A stretch of DNA of 64,000 bases. Source: Kitagawia praeruptora. Lineage: Eukaryota > Streptophyta > Magnoliopsida > Apiales > Apiaceae. Positions within the stretch are counted from its first letter, which is position 1. Each line of letters starts with the position of its first letter. The position numbers were made by a program, and so were the translations under genes. The notes beneath the pieces are model-generated. The model searched no databases and was not told the DNA's origin. It saw only the letters and a program-made list of their open reading frames with translations. The stretch covers positions 91,308,501 through 91,372,500 of the forward strand of contig CM075346.1 of the NCBI GenBank assembly GCA_037693485.1, read 5' to 3'. Shown here in pieces: positions 47,294 to 56,063 of this stretch.

Positions 47294-48014
47294 AGTTAGG
47301 AATAATTCATGAGTTGTGATGTTAAGAATAGAATTTTACTTATACTTCTTGTATATCCTGATTTATAAAGGATTTAGCACTTTGTATAGAAAATATGTAT
47401 TAGACAGTTATCTGTAAAGTTTAGTCAGGAATGAACAGTGCATCGAGTACTACATGTCAGGAACTGAGATTGAATCCTGATATGTCAAGTTAACTACTGA
47501 TCAAGTACTGATGGGATGGTCAGATCCTGATGTAAGATGGAATCCTGATATCAGTCGTGTTACTGATGATGTCATTATGGATGCTACAGAAACTGGCAAG
47601 TGCTATAAAACAGGATCTTTGTTTGAGGAACAAGCAAGAAGATTTTATGATGGAAAGAATTTTCTATTGATGGAAACTATCAACTGGACGGCAGAACATT
47701 GTCATGTATAGATTATCTTTCTGTAATTAGTTGATAGGAAGCATTATAAATATTCTCTCTATATCATTGTAAAAATAGTTCGGTTCGTGAGGTTTGTAAT
47801 CGTAAGTATACGAGAGTGCAAACAGAGAGAAATTTGTATTGTCAGCAGCTGCTAAAGGTATTTGTACACCTTTGGTAGAGTTTGTATTTGATCTTATTAA
47901 TACAAACAGAATTTGATTCATTCCTTTATTCTTGTTCATATAACCAAGCAAAAATCAGACACGATTATATAACTTGTATTCAACCCCCCCTTCAACAAGT
48001 TATTCGAGTTAACA
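47294..48014 (+). repeat. Copia 3' LTR
   Basis: 721 bases; differs from the 5' LTR by seven substitutions (including the first base, T to A) and a 5-base insertion near 47428. Confidence 0.95.
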
Positions 48015-48055
48015 CAATTGCAATGTGTATTTTTCTAAACAATTTTGCCTTTTAG

Positions 48056-48574
48056 CCTATATGGAGATGGTTCCTTTTTCTTTTGGTATTAGGATTGCTG
48101 CCCTTGCTTCTCGAAAAGAACTTGTAGATCTGGAAAAATGGGTAAGTACTAACTTAATTACATATAAAGATACACTTTTCTAGGTACAATATTGTTTCTG
48201 GTTTATATGAACTTCTATTTTTTGTGCTATTCTGGAATGCGAAATTTGCCAATTGCCCATTCCAGTTTTAAAGATGTTGTGGGATTTTTAATATAGATGC
48301 TGTGAGCTTTGTACTGATATCCTGATAATACATATGATACTTTCAGGAGTGCCTCAAGTTCATAAAAGAGGTCCAAATTAGCACTCAAGATATGCCACCC
48401 ACCCGTTTCGATCAATCTGGATCTCTTTGGAATATTTATTCAGAAACTATTTCTACATTTTTAAAGGTTTTTTTGTTTATTTTTTTCATCTACTGTTTTC
48501 CTTTAATCTCGCACTTTCATTTAACACATGTTTCAAATTTTGTGCAGGTCCTGCAAGCTAATACAGGCTCATAA
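48056..48574 (+). pseudogene. Captured fragment of CCR4-NOT complex subunit 1 (NOT1-like)
   Basis: NOT1 is the scaffold of the CCR4-NOT mRNA deadenylase complex. Three exons with GT-AG borders: 48056-48141 (PFSFGIRIAALASRKELVDL then EKW), 48347-48466 (ECLKFIKEVQIS ... LWNIYSETISTFLK) and 48548-48574 (VLQANTGS then TAA). The pieces ASRKE-V-LEKW, ECLKF-KEV and ET---FLKVL match plant NOT1. About 15 residues that normally lie between EKW and ECLKF are missing, and the frame stops soon after. It lies wholly inside the CACTA element at 31154-49344, so it is transduplicated cargo. Upstream intron is interrupted by the Copia. Exons are joined in phase, so a short spliced transcript is conceivable. 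Confidence 0.7.
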
Positions 48575-48923
48575 CTTCACCTGTATAGCAAGTGATAGTT
48601 CATATGGTTTATTTCTTAGTTGAAGGAAAGAGAACTTGTAATGGTTAAATTTGGTTTGAATGTTGGTGAAGTAGATTGGAGTGCTTGAAAGAACTTGTAT
48701 TGTAATGGTTGGACATGTAATAGTTATTAATGGGAATGTTGCATATACAAAGAAGCTATTTTAATTTTTTGTATTCAAGTGTTACATTTGCCTATTGTAG
48801 TGTTGCATATGCATATCCATATGGTGTTACACTTGCCTATTGTAGTGTTACATTATAATTTTATTTAGTGTTATACTAGACATGTTATAGTGTTACAATA
48901 GATAAGCGGGACCCATTGAAAGT

Positions 48924-49090
48924 GGGGCCCACGTGCCACGTGTCAGGTGGGCCCACACATGCTTGTGTCAGGTGGGTCCCACATGCCACGTGTCAGATGG
49001 ACTCTACATGCCACGTGTCAGGTGGGCCCCCACATGCCACGTGGCAGGGGCACATGCTACATGTCAGGTTGTCACGTGTCAGTGGGCCCC
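48924..49090. repeat. GC-rich minisatellite with repeated CACGTGTC
   Basis: Six to seven copies of a 25-30-base unit (gccacgtgtcaggtgggccc and variants). Each carries the palindrome CACGTG, mostly as the G-box/ABRE-like CCACGTGTC. Located in the right subterminal part of the CACTA element. Confidence 0.8.
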
Positions 49091-49344
49091 ACATTCTGAC
49101 CCTCGAATTAAGTTCAAATGTAACACTACAAATCCGTTACATTAGGTGATGATAGTATTACATTAGCGACATAATGTATCGCTTTATTAGTATTACAGTA
49201 GATGGGCAAAAGCGTTACAATAGGCACCTGTTGTAACGCTTGTAAATGTAATGTCCCCAAGTGTTACAATAGACCTATTGTAACGGATTTTGGGCCTATT
49301 GTAACATTACGCGAGAGTTACAATAGGCCACTTATGGCGTAGTG

Positions 49345-49637
49345 ATAGCTGTTATATGTCTTGTAAATAGCAGCTTGAATAAATCATAGAAGTAGAGTGT
49401 TTTTAGGAGATTATGGAGTTAGTTGTAGTAGTGGTTAGCTGATAGGAACCAGATTTGTTTGCTATTTTCCTGCAACCACCTTCTTTGGTAATTTAGTCTA
49501 TTTAAGTGCATGTATTCGTTCATGTGAAAGTAACCAGAAGAGGCAATGCAATGTAGTCTTTATGTATTTTCTCCATTTATACATATAAACCGTCTCTATA
49601 TTGTTAGTATTAGGATACAACAGTTTTGATTTCAATA
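49345..49637 (+). repeat. 3' LTR of the small element, right part
   Basis: Resumes after the CACTA at gctgttatatgtcttgtaaa and runs to about gttttgatttcaata, matching 30171-30458. Includes the first three bases (ATA) of the CACTA target duplication. Confidence 0.85.
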
Positions 49638-49984
49638 TTATCAAGTTGATTTCCTCCCATCCTTAATATTTTTCATAACTTAACTTGAACATCAGAAAAT
49701 TCTAAATTTCAAGTGATCCATTATTCGATCTAAATCCTACTCATAACACCTAACACTGGGAGATTCAGATATAAGATGTATTGCATCCTTCTCCTAATTT
49801 ACAAGAAATCAATGATTCACTCTTCAGTGTCAAGTCGTTCTGCTAATATTTTGATGTTTATAACATAAAATTTTATCACATAATTTTTCCTAACATCTTA
49901 AGATTTTAGTAAAACGGTTAACTAAACACATATATTAGATATCAGTAGGCCAAGTAATTGTGTTGTTTCGTATAATTTTATAAT
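49638..49984. other. No gene recognised
   Basis: AT-rich spacer right of the nested cluster. Confidence 0.5.
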
Positions 49985-50271
49985 TTTGTATATTCATACC
50001 TAAAATAAAAAAATAACCCGAAATCATTTCGTGTACTTGCTTATCCAATCCGAAAACAAAATGAAATATTTCGTGTCAACACGAAACAAAACAAATAGTA
50101 CACGAAATTTTTGTGTACTTTTCGTTTATACGAAATGATCCGAAATAACATGAAACGGTTATACCTGAATACACGAAATTTACACAAAATACTACTGAAT
50201 ATGTGAAATGAGTGATTAAAAATACACGAAACACTAATGAATACATAGAATAAACTACGTATATAATATAA

Positions 50272-50302
<31 letters not shown>

Positions 50303-50480
50303 ATATATTAAAATTATATAATATTTCGTGTACTTTCGTGTATCCAAAAGTAAAATACGTATCTGACACTAAATATTTTATATAATTTCGTTTTCGTGTA
50401 CTTTCGTATTCGTATATCAAAAATTAAAACCAAAATCGTATTTTTCATGTCGTTTTGTGTAATGTTCATGTGTCACGTAT
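49985..50480. repeat. cacgaaa/ttcgtgt-rich degenerate element
   Basis: More than a dozen copies of TTCGTGT or ACACGAAA in both orientations, with a (TG)n run at 50282-50302. Such sequence is typical of the ends of some hAT-like elements, but I could not define terminal repeats or a duplication. Confidence 0.4.
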
Positions 50481-50859
50481 TAAATTAAACTGGATTGAAG
50501 GCCCAATTAAACCGAAAATTTCAATAAAAATTTGGAAAACCACATCTTTTAATTAAAAAATAAAAGAAATTTTATTTTAAATTCCAACTAATTTAATATT
50601 TAGTAATTATTTATTTTAATCTCGATTATTTTGTAGTAGTGATTTCGCTATCGTTATGTATGATTTGGCACATTGCACCCTTCAAGTTCAAGCGGTGCTC
50701 AAGGCATTTGCGATTCTTTGGAACCTGCATTACAAATGTACTTGCATGCTTTGAAACACGACATACCATTAACAAGATTATAAAATTTAAGGCGATGACA
50801 TTGGTTAGTGTTGTTGGAGGAATTTCATAACAACACGAAATCGGAGGTTTGTTGGAATA
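50481..50859. other. Unassigned, possible element boundary
   Basis: AT-rich to about 50640, where ttttgtagtagtg resembles a CACTA right end; then a more GC-balanced stretch leading into the Gypsy LTR. No confident feature. Confidence 0.3.
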
Positions 50860-51313
50860 GTATGAGCGATTTGTATATGAATATGTGGCTGTTTTAGGGG
50901 ATTAGGGTTTATGAAAAAAGAGAGGGTTGGACTTAGCAGGTGTCTCGATGTGTCTCGTGTATCGGATCCCTTTGCCAAGATGCCTACGTACCTATGTTTA
51001 TATAGGATCAAGCTCACGTAGTTCTCTGAAATTGATTTGTGTCCATCCCTTAGAGACTTTAGGGATAAACTTCGTTAATCTGGGTAATTACTGATTTTAT
51101 CTGATTTAATCTTATCGTTGTGATATCTTCCTGATTTGAAGAATATCGTTTGGAGATATTTTCCGTTATTTATTGATTAAGATTGATTCTTTCCTCATTT
51201 TAGAGAGAGGATAAAACTTAGCGGTTAAGTTATAATTATTAATCTAAATTAATAATTAATAAACGTTAGAAATTTGGGAGATTATTAGAGATGCCAAAAA
51301 TTATGGCATAACA
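50860..51313 (-). repeat. Gypsy-type LTR, minus orientation (left end undefined)
   Basis: The minus strand starts TGTTATGCCATAATTTTTGG and has a TATA signal ctatataaacatagg (about 51006-50992) followed by gtacgtaggcatcttggc and gggatccgata, the usual start of R in a group of plant Gypsy LTRs. It is preceded on the minus strand by the purine run GGGGGCTAGT. The U5 end is not clear; 50860 is approximate. Confidence 0.55.
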
Positions 51314-52290
51314 ACTAGCCCCCAATTTTTCAGTGTAGCTTGCTGCAGTGGAGAACTAAACATTCTTCAAGCTTCCAAATTCCGCGAGTCGCTGAAAAAA
51401 CTGAAAAGAGATGATTAGAAAAACACTTAGAGCACCACTGTGCTCGTTAGGCGTATGCGGATGCAAGAGTGATAGCACGTGATGACCAGTATAAGATATA
51501 TTTTTGCCAAGGTTTTCAAATGTGCGAGCATAAATAATATTTTTGAAATCCTTTGCGATCCTTGTTGTCTAGTTAGGACCTTGGCGCTTGTATATATCCC
51601 GAACTGGCCTACACGCTTTTCAAGTGTCTGATGCAACCACATAAGGATGTGTCTTCGTTTGTGACGAGATTGTTGATAAGAGATGTAGATGTAGTTTTGG
51701 CGAACTAGTTTGCATAGGGATGCCTCTACCCATTTGATGTAGAGAGATCTCATGGGCCTTCAATAAAGATAGTTTGCATAGGGATGCCTCCACCCATTCG
51801 ATATAGCGATATCTCATGGGCCTTCAATAATCCAGAGGGTGCTGCACTTTACTAAGCATGTAGCATTGCGAGATTTATAGCTTGTCCAGGCTACCCTATT
51901 TGGCAATTTAGTTCGCAAGTTTGGAATTATTTTTGACATATATGTACTATCGCGACGATATATGAAAAATATTTTACAAATCCAATTGCAATAATAAATA
52001 TGCTCTTTTAATAGTGTCGCGATATTTATTTTATTTGAAAATAATGCTCCTTTTTTGTTGTAGAAATTCTTTTACAAAATTATGTATCTCACATATGCTT
52101 TTTTTAAAGCATGCAGCTCGTACGAGATTGTAAAATAAATTCACAATCAATCAACATAATTATCCGCAATTCATCAACATAAAATATCTCGTACGATATT
52201 TTCCAAATCGCAATAATTTTACAAGCACAAAAATATCTATTGCTCGCACGAATTTTAAATAATAAATATTTTTTCTAAAAAATATTTTTA
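51314..52290 (-). other. 3' non-coding part of a minus-oriented Gypsy fragment
   Basis: The first 100 bases next to the LTR resemble the reverse complement of 55940-56026 (ccccc-a-ttcttc-gtg, tgcagtggagaacta). Contains a 65-base direct duplication at 51706-51832 (agtttgcatagggatgcctc). No coding sequence that I trust. Confidence 0.45.
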
Positions 52291-52394
52291 AAAAAAATAA
52301 TGCATGACAACGGGGATCAACAACGGGGAGATCCCAGGGTCTTACGTGACACCTAGGAGCGAGGCCAAGGCAGGGGCCATGGTTCGGAATGACC

Positions 52395-53060
52395 CCCATC
52401 TCTTTGTAGAGAGCGTGAGCGGTCCCATCATTGCGATGAACGACCCCCCTCTCCGCGTAGAGAGTGTGAGCGGTCCTATAAGTACGAACCCGACCCCAAA
52501 ATCGTAAACAAGGAAGATCGCAAGGAGGATCAAGAGGAGTCAAGCGCTGCCAAAAAAACTCAATCCCATCATGGTAGCGCTGGAGAGGGATAGAAAAAAA
52601 AGGGGTTGAGGATAAGAAGATCAAGGTTGGGGACTTCTACCTCGAGGAGCTGAAGAAGGCCTTTAATAAGATACTACTAAGACAAAGGAGGGAACGCAGC
52701 GTGAGGCCGCCTCATCTGAGGCAGGTCAGTAAGTTTCTTTGATCGCATTGGAAAGAATTTAATTGAGCATGATCTCCACCTCAAGCTCGAGAAGCTAAGT
52801 GCTGACAAGAAGGATAAGCGACCCCACGGTAGAGGCTAAGGCAAGGGTCAAGGTTCTAACGGACCCCCTTCTCCTCATCGAGAATGTGAGCGGTCCCATT
52901 GTCATCATGACAGACCCCCTTCTCCTCGTCGAGATTGTGAGCGGTCCCACTGTCGTCATGACGGACCCCCTTCTCCTCGTCGAGATTATGAGCGGTCCCA
53001 TTGTCATCATGACGGACCCCCCTCTCTTCATCGAAAGCGTGAGCAGTCCCAGAAGTACAA
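52395..53060 (+). repeat. 51-base repeats in a Gypsy gag
   Basis: Units of about 51 bases (gaccccc-ttctcctcgtcgag-a-tgtgagcggtcccat) occur twice at 52395-52480 and four to five times at 52857-53060. In one frame they encode 17-residue Arg/Ser/His-rich units, such as PPSPRRDCERSHCRHDG. The flanking segments aaggttggggactt-ctacctcgaggagctgaagaagg (52623) and its counterpart at 53181 show that the whole block is duplicated. Confidence 0.75.
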
Positions 53061-53159
53061 ACCTGACCCCCTGAATCGCAAGGAGGATCAAGAGGAGTCT
53101 AGAGCTCCCAAGAAGACCAAATTCCACCATGACAACACGAGAAAGGGAAAGAAAAAATT

Positions 53160-54660
53160 GAAGATAAGAAGACCAGGGTTGGAGACTACAAGCTAGAGGA
53201 GCTAAAGAAGGCCTTGGATAAGAGGAATGCAGATAAGGGGATCCTTAACCCCATGGGTCCGACCTCGCCTTTCACTCAAGAAATCAGGACCACTCCGCTT
53301 CCCACTATATTCCGGAGTATTAACCCAGACATGAGCTATAATGGGGACACAGACCCTGCAGAGTTTGTTATTCGATTCAACAATGATATGGATATGTACC
53401 GGGTCTCGCTATGGCTTGGTGCAGGTTATTTGCGGCCTCGTTGAGTGGTAGTGCCCAGCAGTGATTCTCTAAGCTAGGGGCGCACATCACTATAGACTCT
53501 TGGGAGCAGTTCGTGGAAATTTTCCTTAAACATTTTCAGTCCTCCAAGCTCTATGCACCTCCTGTATCCACCATGGTGAACATAAAGCAGAAGGAGGGTG
53601 AGACCCTACAGGACTACTTCAAGAGGTTTAACGCCAAGGACCCTAGGGTGCGAGGAGCAAATGTCGAGGCCATTAAAAATTTTCTTATTGCTAGGCTGAG
53701 AGAGGGCACCAAGTTCAGGAAGAAGTTGCAGGCACAGACACCCGGTACTCTCTTTGAGTTCTACAAGGAGGCAGAGCCTTACAAATGGATTGAAAAGTCG
53801 ATGGAGAATCTCAAGAAGAATACTTAGGCTAGCAGTAGTGGAAGTAAGGGCAAGGGAGTAAAGAGGAAGGACTTTCGAAGCCCTAGGCGAAGACGGGATC
53901 GCAGTGAGAGCCCAAATAGGAGGGGTCGTGATCTGTCAAGGAGGTTACCACCGCGAGCTCAAAGTGGATGGAATGAGGGTCAGTCCACACCTTTAATGGC
54001 CTCCATTGATCACATCTATGCAGTTAATGCTGACTAGGGGATGTTTAAGAAGCCCTCACCTATGAATAGTCGGGCAACCAGGGATACTCATAAATATTAT
54101 GCCTTTCATGAACAGACAAGGCATGATACCACAGATTGTAGATAACTCAAGGAGCAAATTGAAGAGCTAATTCGCAATGGCCCAACTAACTGAATGGGTA
54201 GTTCGTGAGGTAAAGAAGCATCGCACTAAGCCAGGTCTTTGTTTCAATAATGTCCCATCGTTTGGGCAAAAAGAAAAGTCCCACAAAGAAACAGAGGCAT
54301 GCTCATGAGGCCAAGAAGCGGCCCCTCACCAATATACATCACCTTCAGGAGACCCCAAAGCTCTTCAAATGGGAGGTACAAATATCATGTTCACCGAGGA
54401 GGATGCGAAGTGGGTTCATTATCCCTACTCTGAATCTCTGGTTGTTCGGGTTCGCATAGGATCTCAAAATATCTACAGGGTCCTCGTGGATAATGGGAGC
54501 GCAGTCATTGTCATTACATATGAAGTCTATAGGAAGATGGGATTTATGGACAGGGTGACACCTAGCTTTGCGATTTTGCAAACCCGTTATCTTGCAATGT
54601 GAGGCCTCTTGGCCCCATTGGCGATAATGGATCAGTCCTACACAACGTGGAGCTATCTCT
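53160..54660 (+). pseudogene. Gypsy (Tat/Retand-like) gag-protease remnant
   Basis: Broken gag: VGDYKLEELKKALDKRNADK (53179), then TTPLPTIFRSINPDMSYNGDTDPAEFVIRF (residues of the plant Gypsy gag capsid), stop near 53442, then FLKHFQSSKLYAPPVS and IKQKEGETLQDYFKRFNAKD (53513-53827). A separate frame near 54369-54602 holds the aspartic protease: ITFTEEDA-like MFTEEDAKWVHYPY and the active site VLVDNGSAVIVI. Reverse transcriptase and integrase are missing; after 54660 the DNA is a decayed non-coding tail. Stops and frameshifts throughout. Confidence 0.75.
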
Positions 54661-55260
54661 ATGCATGCATTAAAGTCAATCCATAAGCAAAGGAGAGCAT
54701 GTGAAGACTCAATGAGACCCCTATATGGTGTGGCTATCGAGATCAATGAGACGCCTCTACATGAGATGCTTCTTGGTGAAATACCTCTACGTCGAGGAGA
54801 GAGGGGATGCCCCCGATCCTTGGAGGCAATGAGGAGGTCTTCAACTACCTTAGTATACCAGGAAGAGCATCTATCAAACAAGCCCCCTGCTTGGTAAAGA
54901 CTTCACTAATATCAACATACATTGCCCCAATCTGAAGGAGAACTCATAGCGGGGTCACATCAAAATTCTCTTCATTACAAATGTTTTAACTCCAAATAAT
55001 ACAAGAAGATTGCTGAAACACTTTGATTCCTCATCATATCAACGATGATAATGAGGACTCGGGGGGGGGGGTAGTGCCATTACATAAACACCTCTTTTAG
55101 TGGGACATTTGAAGAATTACAAGACAAAGCCAGCACCTAGCATTGCGAGGCCTCACATAGCGTTCCAAGGTCGCAAGCCCGATATCTTGCGATGTGAGGC
55201 CACTTGACCCCAATGGCGATGATGGGGGAGCATATGAAGACTCAATTAGGTATCCCAAAG
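54575..55260 (+). repeat. Direct duplication within the Gypsy tail
   Basis: About 55 bases at 54575-54635 (cttgcaatgtgaggcctctt, gcgataatgg) recur at 55180-55232 with a few changes, and gaagactcaat follows in both places. Suggests a segmental duplication of roughly 600 bases. An 11-base G run lies near 55061-55072. Confidence 0.55.
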
Positions 55261-56026
55261 CACTTGGAAAAACTCAAAATTATCAGTTTTCAAAGATTCA
55301 TGGCCCACCAGCTAACATATGCGAGCCGGGGCTAAAGCCCAGCAACATGATGGATGCAGTCTGTCTACAAGGCTATAAAAGAGAGTGGAACACGAGGTCA
55401 CAGAATCAAGGATCAAAAGGAAGTTAAAAAGTGGGCAGCATGATCAACTAAAATAAAAAAGACGAAAAGGGGTCCGCGTGTGGACTAACAGGAGCACATG
55501 TGGCTTATTAAAAAAAGAAACAAGATGTCCTCGCATATATATGTATAGAGGAGTCTTCCTATTCTATCAGCAAGGAGGCCTCTCTACATAGGAGGCCACG
55601 AGGAGTCCTCTTATTATAACAGCAAGAGTTAATAAAAATCGAAGGAAGCAGCGAAACGCGAGAAGATCTCAACAAAAGTGAAAAGAGAAAATATTAAAAA
55701 AAAAAAAAGAAAAGTCAGCGAGGTGAAAGTACAAATACGAGGACCATGACTCCACAAGGCTGTAAAGAAAAACAAGGCGAGAAGAGACGCAAGAAGGCTG
55801 CGTACGCGAAGGAAAAAAAATGTATCAAGGTGGCCACTACGAGGAGACATGGGCTCACATTAAAATAAAAAAAATCAAAAGTTGTCAAGTAATGAGGCTC
55901 TCCAAAAATCAAATACTTATATGATTTTTATTTTTGGAGGAGTTCAGAATAATTTTGAAGAAATTTTGAAGACCAGAAAAAATAGTTCTCCGCTACAGCT
56001 GCCTGCACCGAAGAACTGGGGGTAGT
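55261..56026 (+). other. 3' non-coding tail of the Gypsy fragment
   Basis: Purine-rich (aagaaaaa runs) without a convincing frame, ending in the polypurine tract ACTGGGGGTAGT before the LTR start at 56027. Confidence 0.5.
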
Positions 56027-56063
56027 TGTTATGCTCGAAAATTGATATGGGCTCTAAACAAGA
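56027..56063 (+). repeat. Start of a 3' LTR, cut by the Tekay insertion
   Basis: TGTTATGCTCGAAAATTGAT follows the purine run; only 37 bases remain before the next element begins. CAAGA (56059-56063) would be the target duplication of that element. Confidence 0.6.

Larger units (their letters stand above)
35954..48014 (+). mobile_element. 12.1-kb Copia retrotransposon with extra downstream ORF
   Basis: Flanked by CAATT (35949-35953, 48015-48019). LTRs 716 and 721 bases with seven substitutions and one 5-base insertion by eye, about 1 percent. Primer site TGGTATCAGAGC at 36672. Order: gag, protease, integrase, RT, RNase H (36719-42353), an antisense gene-like unit (about 42660-43200, minus), a 1,082-codon downstream frame (43807-47055) and the polypurine tract. 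The gag-pol and downstream frames are both riddled with stops. Inserted 36 bases upstream of an exon of the captured CCR4-NOT1 fragment, in its intron. Confidence 0.95.
31154..49344. mobile_element. CACTA element, 18.2 kb, with captured gene and nested Copia
   Basis: Perfect terminal repeats CACTACGCCATAAGTGG / CCACTTATGGCGTAGTG and the 3-base duplication ATA (31151-31153, 49345-49347), with LTR sequence resuming exactly on the other side. Subterminal regions (31175-31450 and 48740-49330) are full of GTTACAATAGG and GTGTTACA repeats. Removing the nested Copia (12,061 bases plus one CAATT copy) leaves about 6.1 kb. I see no transposase (TNP2-like) coding sequence, so it is non-autonomous. Cargo: a CCR4-NOT subunit 1 fragment, a 174-base tandem array and a GC-rich minisatellite. 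Confidence 0.9.
30084..49637 (+). mobile_element. Small non-autonomous LTR retrotransposon, split by a CACTA element
   Basis: Two LTRs of about 375 bases (30084-30458; and 31073-31153 continuing at 49345-49637) around a 614-base internal region. The primer-binding site at 30461 matches initiator Met tRNA use and a polypurine run AAGGGGGAGA lies before the second LTR (31062-31071). Without the CACTA insertion the element is about 1.4 kb. There is no gag or pol; the internal region holds five imperfect copies of a catacgggc-containing unit at 30890-31010. This small, coding-free structure fits TRIM/SMART-like elements. LTRs differ at many sites, so it is older than its passengers. A target duplication is not clean (GTATT left; TATT right). 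Confidence 0.8.

Noticed and set aside
48916..49149. His/Cys-rich peptides in the minisatellite
   Set aside because: They arise from the GC-rich tandem repeat in two frames; no coding evidence.
50628..50641. Right end of another CACTA element (ttttgtagtagtg)
   Set aside because: The motif fits a CACTA terminus, but no subterminal repeats, no left end and no target duplication could be seen.
52799..53074. Leu/Val-rich 17-residue repeat protein
   Set aside because: Alternate frame of the 51-base gag repeats; the Arg/Ser frame joins better to flanking gag sequence.
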